From contig CAZFQG010000028.1 of the NCBI GenBank assembly GCA_964520785.1, positions 1-43,601 on the forward strand: DNA of 43,601 bases, read 5' to 3'. Every line of letters begins with the position of its first letter. The first letter of the stretch is position 1. This stretch comes from CAZFQG01 sp964520785 (GTDB taxonomy: Bacteria; Planctomycetota; Planctomycetia; Pirellulales; Thermoguttaceae). Below the pieces are notes generated by a model, which ran no database searches, was not told the origin of the DNA, and saw only the letters and a list, made by a program, of their open reading frames with translations. This document shows, piece by piece, positions 32,214 through 40,702 of this stretch. The position numbers and the translations under genes are program-made.

Positions 32214-34697
32214 CTACCCGGCCACAGAGAATAGGTTTTCATTGCAGCATCCCTCGTTTCCCTTTGGCTCCAAGGGGCGCGACGAGTCTCTGGTGGTCTG
32301 TACGCCGTTTCGATACAAGAACGGGCGGCGGAACATGCCGCCGAAGTGGTGGACGCAGTTGCACCGCAGGACGATCGCGTTGCGGCCGGCCTTCAGCCTG
32401 CCGCTTAGGTCGACGTCCCACTCGAAGTGGTAGTCGTTCAGCCAATACAGGTCTCCCTGCTCGCGGTGACCCGCCTCCTCGCCGTTGACGTATAGCCGGC
32501 ACTCGTTGAAAACGCCGGGGAAACGGACGTGCAGCGTGCCGCCGGCCTGCTCGGGGGTAAGCTCCACGTCGCACCGGTACCACAGGTCGCCGGTGAAGCT
32601 CTGCTGGTCGGGATGGCGGATTCCCTGGGCCTGGGCGTACAGATCGGTGCGGAGGATTTCCCATTGCCAGACGGGGTAGTCTTTCCGCTTCGCCGTGTCG
32701 TACTCCTCTTTCCGGGCGTTCCAGTAGGAAAGATCGGGGGCCGCCCTGTGGAGATTCAACTCCAGGCCCTTGCGGTCGGGATCGCGCCGGAAAGCCCACT
32801 CAAGCGGCAGTTTTTCGACGAGCGTCCCCTTCGAACCGTCCGTAAGGGCGAGCAATTCCCGGTATTGCCGCACCTCGCCGGGCCACCACGCGACGCCGTC
32901 CCCCTCGAGTCGCGTCGTCGTGAAGATGCCCCCCAGGGCGGTCATCGCGTCGCGCGCCTTCAGGCCGCGCTCTCCGGCAGCCACGGCAACACGGTAATCA
33001 ACGTCCGTTGCCGCCGCGCGGACCATCGCCGTATAGGCGCTAAGAATCTCATAACTGACTCGCGTGAATTCCATCCGGCGACGATACAGCCCTTCGTTCC
33101 GGGTCAACGGCCGGCCTTGAACCTGAACGGAATTGATGCACTGCTCGGCCTCTTCCAGGGATTCCTTGAGGACATCCATGACCCGCGGCGTATAGATCGC
33201 CGGGATGATGAAATGCTCGTGCTCCGTCACCAGCGTCTCCTCCCAGGCGCGGTAGATCGTACTCCAATAGCGCCGCATCGGCTTGGCGGCGGGGCCGTAG
33301 AAACTCGGGTAAAACTCCTCCAAAATCGCGTCGACGTCTTCCTCCGGGTTCCACAGCAGCCGCCCTCGAATGTGCAGATTCAAGAACGTGGTGGCGATGG
33401 CGTTGCGGCTTTCGGTCCTCACGCCGAGGATGCCCGCGTCGCGGTAATGCTTCACGTCCTGACGGAACGCCTGGTGGGACGGATTGGGGACGTCGCGCCA
33501 TACCATCATTCCCTGGTCGTAGTCGTAGATGCACAGCCGCCCCTGCATCACCTTCGCCCATCGATAGAGCATCTCGCGGTATTCCCGGCGAGGGACGGAC
33601 CGGGGGTCGTCCATGCCGTGGATCGGGTCGATGTCGATGGGGGCCAATTCGCAGTACAGCGACCGCTCGGCCGTCATGTCGCGGACCGGCGGGAGGGTCA
33701 TGTTCGCGTAGGCCAGGAAGCCGATCTTCCCGTCGCTTTCCGGGTACTTCTTTTGCAGAATCCTCGCGACGTTGTTGTATAGCTCCAGCATCGGATCGGT
33801 GACGGACCACCGCATGAAATACTTGTCCCACTGGAGCTTCATCAGTTCCCGATCCTTCGGGTGGTCCGAGTCGTAGATGCCGTCTTCCATCCCGAGTGAA
33901 AACGCGCCGTCGGCGGCATAGGTCTTCTCTACTTGGGCCGCGACATGTTCGGCCGTCTCCGGGGCCGTGATCGGGAAGCTGAAGGTCCCCTTGCCAAGGC
34001 CTTCGGTGTATTGGCCCAGCGCGTGGCCGGTCGGCGGCATCGCGTCGCGGTCGGTCATCATGTTCCGCGCCTGGAACTCGGCCGCGCCGGAGTTGTCCCC
34101 CAGCCAGGAAATCCAATAGGCGCGAATCTCGAAGGGCGAAGAGTAAACGTAATCCAGTTCGCCGAGGCGCAACTCCCGCTTCACCGGAATGCACTCGCCG
34201 AATTCCGTCGGCATGTACCAGCGGCAGCCCCAGCGCCGAAGGAGTTCCGCCACCGCATAGTAATGAGCGGCGTCGTTGTTCCCCGCCAGATAAACGCGGT
34301 TGCCGTCGCGCCGCAAGACGATCCCGTCGGTCCGCAGACGAGCGCCTTTCTTGAGCACCCCGGCGAGCGCGTCCCGGAGGGCGGGCCGCGCCCGCAGCGC
34401 CTCCTCGCCGAGGATCAACAGGGGCGAGCCGGTTCCCAACGCGGCCTCGATGGCCTGGCGCTCGGCGAGGATGGGGACCTTGGCGCCGGTCATCCGCTCG
34501 ATGTAATGGGACAGGTCCTCGGCCCCCTTCTTCTCCCACGTTCCGGCCGAGGGGGACGCGACGATCACGGCGCCGGACCGGCCGTCCGCCACGATGATCA
34601 GGTCGGCGGGACCGGTATCTTCCGTCCCGGCTGCGCAGACGCACGCCAAAACCAGGGCATTCCATACCGTCCCGAGAAGCAAGAATGTCCGCTTCAT
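32214..34697 (-). CDS. Secreted DUF4838-family protein with C-terminal sugar-binding-like domain
   Basis: The ATG at 34697 has GGAGG nine bases upstream and starts a signal peptide (MKRTFLLLGTVWNALVLACV). The 827-residue protein then has a GH67-N-like segment (LIIVADGRSGAVIVAS, LSHYIERMTGAKVPIL), the DUF4838 core (GCRWYMPTEFGECIPVKREL and following, about residues 160-520), and a C-terminal beta-sandwich like the sugar-binding domain of GH2 enzymes (LHVRFPGVFNECRLYVNGEE, NDYHFEWDVDLSG). DUF4838 proteins are thought to be carbohydrate-active, but I know of no settled activity. The gene faces the aldolase tail to tail with 6 bases between stops and lies inside the microcompartment region on the opposite strand. 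Confidence 0.88.
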   Translation of the reverse strand: MKRTFLLLGTVWNALVLACVCAAGTEDTGPADLIIVADGRSGAVIVASPSAGTWEKKGAEDLSHYIERMTGAKVPILAERQAIEAALGTGSPLLILGEEALRARPALRDALAGVLKKGARLRTDGIVLRRDGNRVYLAGNNDAAHYYAVAELLRRWGCRWYMPTEFGECIPVKRELRLGELDYVYSSPFEIRAYWISWLGDNSGAAEFQARNMMTDRDAMPPTGHALGQYTEGLGKGTFSFPITAPETAEHVAAQVEKTYAADGAFSLGMEDGIYDSDHPKDRELMKLQWDKYFMRWSVTDPMLELYNNVARILQKKYPESDGKIGFLAYANMTLPPVRDMTAERSLYCELAPIDIDPIHGMDDPRSVPRREYREMLYRWAKVMQGRLCIYDYDQGMMVWRDVPNPSHQAFRQDVKHYRDAGILGVRTESRNAIATTFLNLHIRGRLLWNPEEDVDAILEEFYPSFYGPAAKPMRRYWSTIYRAWEETLVTEHEHFIIPAIYTPRVMDVLKESLEEAEQCINSVQVQGRPLTRNEGLYRRRMEFTRVSYEILSAYTAMVRAAATDVDYRVAVAAGERGLKARDAMTALGGIFTTTRLEGDGVAWWPGEVRQYRELLALTDGSKGTLVEKLPLEWAFRRDPDRKGLELNLHRAAPDLSYWNARKEEYDTAKRKDYPVWQWEILRTDLYAQAQGIRHPDQQSFTGDLWYRCDVELTPEQAGGTLHVRFPGVFNECRLYVNGEEAGHREQGDLYWLNDYHFEWDVDLSGRLKAGRNAIVLRCNCVHHFGGMFRRPFLYRNGVQTTRDSSRPLEPKGNEGCCNENLFSVAG

Positions 34698-34843
34698 GGC
34701 AGAGCACCTCCGGAAAAAGGGACCAACGGCTATCCCTCGGATGTCCGCCATCCGAGGACGATTCACTCCGAAATCCTCAAGGGGTGTTCCAGGGCGCGGC
34801 ATGGAACCGCGATCGGCGGGCCGACGAACCGCGCCGGCATTCC

Positions 34844-36220
34844 TCAAACCGTCGGCAGTTCGTATCCTTTGCGGCGTGGTCTGGAGAGCAGCTTGTTGCC
34901 CTCGTCGCAGTTGGTGAAGCGTTCCGTCTCCGGGTCCCACTTCAAGGCGTCGCCGACCCGGCCGACCTCGCGGACGATATTGACCAGATAGCAGATGGTG
35001 GATGCCCGCTGACCGTATTCGATGTCGGCCGTGCAGCGCTCTCGCGACTTGATACAAGCGATCCAGTCTTCCACGTGGTACTGCGATTCGTCTTTCCGGT
35101 TCGGGCCCGGGTTGTCGGGCGATTCGATGAGTTCCTTGGGATTGGAGGCGAGGCGGTTGCGGTTGATCTCTATCTTTCCCTTCTCGCCGATGCAGATGCA
35201 GCCCAAGCCGGGACCGCGGTCGCCGTCCAGATCGAGTCGGAGTTCGGTGCCGGTCGCATATCTCATGTGAACCACGCCGCGGGGACCGATCACGTTGGCC
35301 ATGCTGTAGTAGCCCGAGCCGGTTTCGTCGTCGGCGATCTTGCGGTTGTCGAACTTGCCGGAGTTCTCGATCCTGGTTTCTTCCATCAGAATGACCTCGA
35401 CCGGGCCGGTCTCATCGGTACCGAGGGCCCTTTGGACCTGGTCGTAGGAATGGGCGCCCCACCCGGTAACGCCGAAGCACCGGCCGCCGCCGTCGTACGC
35501 CCACCATTGGGACCAGCCGTAGTGCAATTCTCGCCGGTACGGACGCATTTCCGCCTGATTCGTCCATTCATCCCACCAGCCGGGTTTCCCTTCAGGCATC
35601 GGCTCCGCCTCGCCCCCACTCCACCTGTCGGGACCGATGAAGTTCGGCGCGCGGACGACACGAACCTTGCCGATCGCGCCGTTCTTGACCAGGTCGCTCG
35701 CCCAGTTATTGATCGGCATGGAACGTTGTTGCGTGCCGACTTGGGTGACGGCGTTCTGCTTCCGCGCGACATTCACCATTTCACGGCCCTCGGCGATGGT
35801 CAGCGCCATCGGCTTCTCGATGAATACGTCCATCCCCGCGAGCATCGCGTGGACCGTCGTCCGGGCCCTGGCGTGCGTCGTCGTCTCGACCATGACCGCG
35901 TCGAGTTTCTCTTTCTCGTACATCCGGTTGAAATCGTCATACATCCCCCACTTCGCGTCCGGCTGGACCGCCTGCACGAATCGGTCGCAGCGCGACCTCA
36001 AGCAGTCGCACACGGCGACGACCCTGGCATCCGGCACCGGAAGAACGGCGTTCTTGACAAGATCGGTCGCCCTCCCGCCCAGGCCGATCACCCCGATGTG
36101 GACCTTGTCGTTCGCCCCGGGCGCGCCCGGGGCTCCGAGAACGGTGGAAGGAACAATATAGGGCAGAGCCAACAGCGAGCCAGCCTTGAGGAAATCGCGT
36201 CGATTGGTCTTGAGGTTCAT
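34844..36220 (-). CDS. Gfo/Idh/MocA family oxidoreductase with Tat-type leader
   Basis: The ATG at 36220 (GAGGG upstream) starts a leader MNLKTNRRDFLKAGSLLALP with the RRDFLK twin-arginine pattern, so this oxidoreductase is likely exported folded with its NAD(P) cofactor. The 458 residues contain the Rossmann motif IGVIGLGGRATDL, the conserved EKP in VFIEKPMALTIAEGREMV and the later QRSMPINNWASDLVKNGAIG and GWWDEWTNQAEMRPYRRELH segments. The end is ESQYHVEDWIACIKSRERCT. It is a full-length relative of the partial gene at the left edge. It shares the minus strand with the DUF4838 gene 146 bases downstream. Substrate unknown; probably a sugar or cyclitol derivative. Confidence 0.92.
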   Translation of the reverse strand: MNLKTNRRDFLKAGSLLALPYIVPSTVLGAPGAPGANDKVHIGVIGLGGRATDLVKNAVLPVPDARVVAVCDCLRSRCDRFVQAVQPDAKWGMYDDFNRMYEKEKLDAVMVETTTHARARTTVHAMLAGMDVFIEKPMALTIAEGREMVNVARKQNAVTQVGTQQRSMPINNWASDLVKNGAIGKVRVVRAPNFIGPDRWSGGEAEPMPEGKPGWWDEWTNQAEMRPYRRELHYGWSQWWAYDGGGRCFGVTGWGAHSYDQVQRALGTDETGPVEVILMEETRIENSGKFDNRKIADDETGSGYYSMANVIGPRGVVHMRYATGTELRLDLDGDRGPGLGCICIGEKGKIEINRNRLASNPKELIESPDNPGPNRKDESQYHVEDWIACIKSRERCTADIEYGQRASTICYLVNIVREVGRVGDALKWDPETERFTNCDEGNKLLSRPRRKGYELPTV

Positions 36221-36693
36221 GAGGAATCCCTCTTCTTGGTTTGGAGGCATCGAGAATTCGCGGGGGTTCGCGGAAATCGCTCCGCGACGGTAATTCATTA
36301 TGTCCTCGCGCCGCGGCGGTGGGAATAGGGATGAGAAGTAACGGCACGACTTTGAGAAGCGGAGTCGACCGAGAGTTCCCGATTCCAAGGACGTGCTCCC
36401 CTTGAATGAGGGGTTCTTCGCTTTGAGCCGAGTGGAGTGTCGTCGACCTGATCCAACGTCCTTCCAACTCCTGTCCGCCACTTTCTCTCTCAAAGCAACT
36501 CCTCAGGACGCTCGCGTCTTTCTCCAACCCCTGTTCCAAAAATCCCCGCTAAGCTATACTAGACACGAAGATTGTTTGTATTAGCGAGAGTGTCGGGCCG
36601 CGGATGCGACCGTATCTTGCCCTTTTTTTGAGGTTCTCCCTCCGGGCGTCCCAGTTTGATTGGGGCAATCGTTCGGATTCTAACGAGGCTGCG
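36221..36693. other. Divergent intergenic region between Gfo/Idh/MocA and PduS-like genes
   Basis: These 473 bases separate outward-facing genes. I find no gene inside. A TATACT at 36555-36560 on the plus strand could be the -10 of the PduS/PduT transcript, but its -35 (TGTTCC, 17 bases upstream) is poor. The palindrome found before deoR is not repeated here, so the two microcompartment blocks may be controlled differently. Confidence 0.45.
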
Positions 36694-38025
36694 ATGGCGA
36701 ATATCACCGTTGAACAAGTCCTAAATGCCGGAATCGTCGGTGCCGGCGGCGCCGGGTTCCCAACGCACGTGAAGCTCGGGGCAAAGGCGGATTCGGTACT
36801 CATAAACGCCGCGGAGTGCGAACCGCTTCTACATAAGGACAAGGAGCTGCTCCGTTGCTTCGCGGACCCGATCCTGGAGGGATTGGCTCAGTCCATGCGG
36901 TTAGTCGGCGCGGAGGTCGGGATCATTGGGATCAAAGAGAAATACACCGAGGTCATCGATATCCTGCGCAGTCGGATGCCCTCCAATATGAGGGTAGCTC
37001 CACTCCGGGACGCTTATCCGGCCGGAGACGAATTCGTCATGGTGTACGACGTCCTCGGGCGGATCATTCCACCGGGAGGGATTCCTCTGGCGGTGGGCGC
37101 CGTCGTGATGAATGTCGAGACGGTCATGAATATCGCGGTCGCCGACGCGGAGCCGGTGACGGAGAAGTACCTGACGATCGCCGGAGCGGTGCCGGAGCCG
37201 GTGACGCTGCGGGTTCCGGTGGGGATTACGATGCGCGAGTGCGTCGCGGCGGCGGGAGGAGCGACGATTCCAGACGCGAACTACGTCGTGGGGGGGGTGA
37301 TGATGGGATATATCGAGGACGATCACGACGCGTTGGTGACGAAGACCACCGGCGGCATCATCGTCCTTCCGGACGAGCACGTCGTCGTTCGTTTCAAGCG
37401 GCGCGACTGGAAGCAGATCGCGAAAATCGGCCGGGCCGCTTGCGATCAATGCACGTTCTGCACCGAGTTGTGTCCGCGGTATCTCTTGGGACATCCGATC
37501 GAGCCGCACAAGGCGATGCGGAGCCTCGGGTTCAACCGGATCGGCGAAGCGAACGTCATCGGAACCTTCTTCTGCTGCGAATGCAACCTGTGCAGTTACT
37601 ATTCGTGCCCCGAGGACTTGGACCCGCGGAACGTGTGCGTGGAGAACAAGCGGCGGTTGATGCGGGAGAAGCGGCGGTGGGAGAATCCGCCGTTCGATCC
37701 GGCACGCCCCAAGCTGCATATGGAGAACCGCAAGGCACCCATGAAACGGCTCATCCAAAAACTCGACTTGGGCCGGTACCGCAACGTCGGTCTCCTGAAC
37801 GAGACCCCGCTGGAAACGGACCGCGTCGGAATCGCCCTCTCCCAGCATATCGGCGCTCCATGCGAGCCGGTCGTGTCGGTCGGTCAGGCGGTGAAGAAAG
37901 GGGAAGTCGTCGGCCGGCGTCCGGAAACGGACGGCAAGCCCGCGCTGGGCGCCCCGGTCCACGCGTCTATCGACGGCGTCGTCGTCGCGGTCGATTCCGA
38001 GACCGTATGGGTCGAACGCCGGTAA
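36694..38025 (+). CDS. pduS: PduS/RnfC-like flavo-iron-sulfur electron transfer protein
   Basis: The ATG at 36694 has GAGG five bases upstream. The 443 residues match PduS rather than the longer RnfC. Layout: N-terminal flavin/NADH-type domain (NAGIVGAGGAGFPTHVKLGA, INAAECEPLLHKDKELL), an SLBB segment (TIAGAVPEPVTLRVPVGIT), two ferredoxin-like [4Fe-4S] motifs (CDQCTFCTELCPRYLLG and CCECNLCSYYSCPEDLDP), and a C-terminal barrel-sandwich region (GAPVHASIDGVVVAV). PduS reduces cobalamin in the propanediol compartment, but no B12 enzyme is encoded here, so I infer NADH oxidation with electrons passed on, probably to the BMC-T protein encoded next. It lies 105 bases before that gene. Confidence 0.9.
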   Translation: MANITVEQVLNAGIVGAGGAGFPTHVKLGAKADSVLINAAECEPLLHKDKELLRCFADPILEGLAQSMRLVGAEVGIIGIKEKYTEVIDILRSRMPSNMRVAPLRDAYPAGDEFVMVYDVLGRIIPPGGIPLAVGAVVMNVETVMNIAVADAEPVTEKYLTIAGAVPEPVTLRVPVGITMRECVAAAGGATIPDANYVVGGVMMGYIEDDHDALVTKTTGGIIVLPDEHVVVRFKRRDWKQIAKIGRAACDQCTFCTELCPRYLLGHPIEPHKAMRSLGFNRIGEANVIGTFFCCECNLCSYYSCPEDLDPRNVCVENKRRLMREKRRWENPPFDPARPKLHMENRKAPMKRLIQKLDLGRYRNVGLLNETPLETDRVGIALSQHIGAPCEPVVSVGQAVKKGEVVGRRPETDGKPALGAPVHASIDGVVVAVDSETVWVERR

Positions 38026-38039
38026 GGCGCGGATTCGGC

Positions 38040-38061
38040 GCGCGGAAAGAAGTCTCCGCGC
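38040..38061 (+). other. Stem-loop between PduS-like and PduT-like genes
   Basis: GCGCGGA (38040-38046) and TCCGCGC (38055-38061) form a perfect 7-bp stem with an 8-base loop, 14 bases after the PduS-like stop. There is no T-run, so it may act in message stability or attenuation ahead of the shell gene. Confidence 0.4.
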
Positions 38062-38130
38062 ATCGCTTGACGTCACTTGAATCAGGAAAACACACAATAG
38101 GCAATTCGCGAAATAATTGAGGAATCACCC

Positions 38131-38691
38131 ATGGCCACTCCCAAATCGGTCGGCGTTATCGAGCTTTCCAGTATCGGCGTCGGGTATCGGGTCCAGGATG
38201 AGATGCTCAAGGCGGCCTCCGTCGAGCTGCTGCTGGCGAGGACGATCTGCTCCGGAAAGTACTTCATCGTCGTCGGCGGAAGCGTCAGCGACGTCGAGGC
38301 GGCGGTCGAGGCGGGCCTAATTCATGGGGAAGGCGCTATCATCGATCATCTGGTCATCGCCAACGTGCATGAGTCGGTCTTCCCGGCCTTGGGCCAGTCG
38401 GTCGTCTTGGACGCGGACGAACCCGGCGCGCTGGGGGTGGTGGAGAGCTTCAGCGGGACCAGCATCCTCGCCGCCGCCGACGTCGCCGCGAAGGCCGCGA
38501 GGGTGACGATCTTCCGCATCCACGTCGCCATGGCACTGGGCGGCAAGGGACTGTGCCTCATGGTCGGAAGCGTCGCCGACGTCCGCGCCGGCGTCCAGGC
38601 AGCCGCCGACGAAATCCGAGAGCGCGGGCTGCTGGTGTCCGAGGTAGTGATTCCCCGCCCAGGCAGAGAACTTCTTGCCGAGTACGTTTGA
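38131..38691 (+). CDS. pduT: BMC-T shell protein, PduT-like, with Fe-S cysteine
   Basis: This tandem-domain (trimeric pseudohexamer) shell protein has 186 residues. Domain 1 covers about 5-92 and domain 2 about 98-184: IGVGYRVQDEMLKAASVELL, then ARTICSGKYFIVVGG; and ALGVVESFSGTSILAAADVA, RIHVAMALGGKGLCLMVG, ending VIPRPGRELL. It closely follows Salmonella PduT, in which Cys38 of the TICPGK segment holds a [4Fe-4S] cluster on the trimer axis. The matching residue here is Cys40 in TICSGK. The protein probably carries electrons across the shell from the PduS-like partner. GAGG precedes the ATG at good spacing. Its stop is three bases from the convergent yjbQ stop. Confidence 0.95.
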   Translation: MATPKSVGVIELSSIGVGYRVQDEMLKAASVELLLARTICSGKYFIVVGGSVSDVEAAVEAGLIHGEGAIIDHLVIANVHESVFPALGQSVVLDADEPGALGVVESFSGTSILAAADVAAKAARVTIFRIHVAMALGGKGLCLMVGSVADVRAGVQAAADEIRERGLLVSEVVIPRPGRELLAEYV

Positions 38692-38694
38692 GGT

Positions 38695-39111
38695 TCACTC
38701 CCCCATCACCGTGACCACCACCGTCCGCCTCCTCGAGCGGATGTCGCATTCGAGGTGGAATATCTGTTGCCAGGTCCCCAGAACCGGCCGGCCGGAGGCA
38801 ACCGGAACCGACAGGGAGGGGCCCATCATCGTGGCTTGAAGATGGCTGTGGCCATTGCCGTCGTGCCACGCCTGCTCGTGGCCGTAGGACCGGCTCGGGG
38901 GGATGAGCCGGTCCAGCAGCTCCGGGACGTCGCGTTCCAGACCCGGCTCGAATTCCACGACGCTCACCGCCGAAGTGGAACCGACGGCGAAGACGTGGGC
39001 GACGCCGGTGTCGATCCCGGCTTCCTCCACGATCTTGGCGACGGCACGGGTGATATCGTGCATCCGGCCGTGCCGGTCCGTGTCGAACTCGATCCGATCC
39101 TGATGAACCAT
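38695..39111 (-). CDS. yjbQ: YjbQ-family protein (UPF0047)
   Basis: This 138-residue soluble protein of the YjbQ/UPF0047 family has weak thiamine phosphate synthase activity reported for some members and no settled main role. Family landmarks: MHDITRAVAKIVEEAG near the start, VFAVGSTSAVSVVEFEPGLE, SYGHEQAWHDGNGHSHLQAT with metal-binding His residues, MMGPSLSVPVASGRPVLGTW and the final QQIFHLECD. It is convergent with the PduT-like gene (three bases between stops) and 47 bases downstream of the peroxidase gene on the same strand. A link to the microcompartment is not suggested beyond position. Confidence 0.9.
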   Translation of the reverse strand: MVHQDRIEFDTDRHGRMHDITRAVAKIVEEAGIDTGVAHVFAVGSTSAVSVVEFEPGLERDVPELLDRLIPPSRSYGHEQAWHDGNGHSHLQATMMGPSLSVPVASGRPVLGTWQQIFHLECDIRSRRRTVVVTVMGE

Positions 39112-39158
39112 CGCTATTGACCGCGAACCGATTTCGGGGTTCGCCTCATCGGGGTCTT

Positions 39159-40328
39159 TTACGGCAGCTCGGGCGGTTCGATGACCGGGAAATCGCCGTT
39201 TAACGTCTTGAGAAATGCCACCAGATCGGCACGATCCTGCTCGGAAAGGTTCGCGTTACGGACGTTCTTCATTCTGGGAGACAAGTTGGGATTGTCGATG
39301 CCGCCGTCCGCCATGATCGCGACGGCCTCTTCGAGCGACTCAACGCTGCCGTCGTGGAAATAAGGATACGTCTTCTCGATATCCCGGAGATGCGGCACCC
39401 GGAACTTGCCCATGTCGGCTTCGTTTCCGGTGACCTCCATGCGCCCCTTGTCGGGCTCCGCCTTGTCCGATCCGATCCCGGCGTTGATGAATTGGAAGCG
39501 GCTGAAAACCGGCGCGGCATGGCACGTATCGCAGTTCGCGTCGAATAGCTCCAGGCCACGTTGCTCTTGTTCGGTCAGGGCGTCGTCTTCTCCGTTGACG
39601 AATCGGTCATATCGCGAATTACCGCTCAAAACGGTCCGTTCGAAGGTCGCGATCGCCTTGACGATGCCGTCCATCGTCACGCCGGTGCCGTACACCTTTT
39701 GGAACGCTTCCACGTAGCCCGGAACCTGGGAGAGCCTCTCGACGACGTCTGCCAGGGTCATTCCCATTTCTATCGGGTTTTCCATCGGGCCGGAAGCCTG
39801 TTCTTCCAACGTCGCCGAGCGCCCGTCCCAGAATTGCGAAGTGGCGTAGGCGGAGTTGATAATCGTCGGCGAATTCCTCGGACCGATTTGCTTGTGAATG
39901 CCCTCGCTCGTCGCCCGGTGCTCGGTCCACGCCATCTTCGGGTCGTGGCAGGTGGCACACGAAATCGAATTGTCCTCGCTCAGACGCGTGTCGAAGTAAA
40001 GCATCTTACCAAGGGCGATCTTCTCTTCGGTGATGGGGTTGTCCGCCGGGACGTCGAACGGCTTCAGCCCCAAGGGAATCTCCGGCATGGCGGTCGATTC
40101 CCCGGCGGCACCGTCGTCACCGGCTCCCGGCGCCGCGGTTTCCTCCTCGGTCGCTTGAGGGGCCATGGCGGACTCTTCGTCCGCCGATGCCTCGGCGCGA
40201 TCGCCCCCGGGCGCGGGGACGTCGTCCGAGGGACCCTCGGACGGAGGTTGGCAGCCGGCGAGAAAGGGAATGCACGCGATCAGAAAAAAGAGGCGAAACG
40301 TGTCGAGAATCAGTGTTCTCCTTCTCAT
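39159..40328 (-). CDS. Di-haem cytochrome c peroxidase, lipoprotein form
   Basis: The ATG at 40328 has GGAG seven bases upstream and starts a lipoprotein signal (TFRLFFLIACIPFLAGC). The 389-residue protein has an acidic Ala/Glu/Pro-rich tether of about 65 residues, then two haem c domains: CATCHDPKMAWTEH and CDTCHAAPVFSRFQ. Conserved intervening sequence reads RNSPTIINSAYATSQFWDGR and GPMENPIEMGMTL. The family (CcpA/MauG-like) reduces H2O2 with electrons from c-type cytochromes outside the cytoplasm. MauG-like oxidation of another substrate is possible. The tether suggests it sits on a membrane facing the periplasm. Confidence 0.93.
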   Translation of the reverse strand: MRRRTLILDTFRLFFLIACIPFLAGCQPPSEGPSDDVPAPGGDRAEASADEESAMAPQATEEETAAPGAGDDGAAGESTAMPEIPLGLKPFDVPADNPITEEKIALGKMLYFDTRLSEDNSISCATCHDPKMAWTEHRATSEGIHKQIGPRNSPTIINSAYATSQFWDGRSATLEEQASGPMENPIEMGMTLADVVERLSQVPGYVEAFQKVYGTGVTMDGIVKAIATFERTVLSGNSRYDRFVNGEDDALTEQEQRGLELFDANCDTCHAAPVFSRFQFINAGIGSDKAEPDKGRMEVTGNEADMGKFRVPHLRDIEKTYPYFHDGSVESLEEAVAIMADGGIDNPNLSPRMKNVRNANLSEQDRADLVAFLKTLNGDFPVIEPPELP

Positions 40329-40702
40329 CGAGATACTCCGTTGGGGGGTCGTTTGGAAAAAAGACTGATTGGGTTCCCCGGCGATCCGCCACGCGGAACT
40401 AGCTGGCTCACCGAGGGAAGGGAATAATCCTCTGTGGGCAAGAAGGGCACATCGCGAACGGAACACGCGAAGCGGATTGAATCGCACGACCTCGACGTGC
40501 GTCCAATCCGACAATTATCCATCATTTCGCTTATTCTATCTCAGTCGCCCACCATCTGAAAGGGGGTTCAGTGTAAACCACGAGCAGAAAAATCCCGGTC
40601 ACGGCGCAAAAATCACCCGGGAGGGGCCTAGCTCGCGAAGGATACGCTCCGCATCGCCCGCTGCGATGAAAGGACACGGCTCGGTTTCCCCGCGCTGCCT
40701 TT
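40329..40702. other. Intergenic region upstream of the cytochrome c peroxidase
   Basis: These 374 bases lie between the peroxidase start and the stop of the PEP-CTERM gene. No gene is supported. The region must hold the peroxidase promoter on the minus strand, but I cannot pick boxes with confidence, and no terminator with a T-run is visible for the PEP-CTERM gene. Confidence 0.45.

Noticed and set aside
24429..38691. Reading the compartment as a propanediol or ethanolamine (B12) type because of PduS/PduT
   Set aside because: No diol dehydratase, ethanolamine lyase, reactivase or glycyl radical enzyme is present; the aldolase and gene order fit the PVM class.
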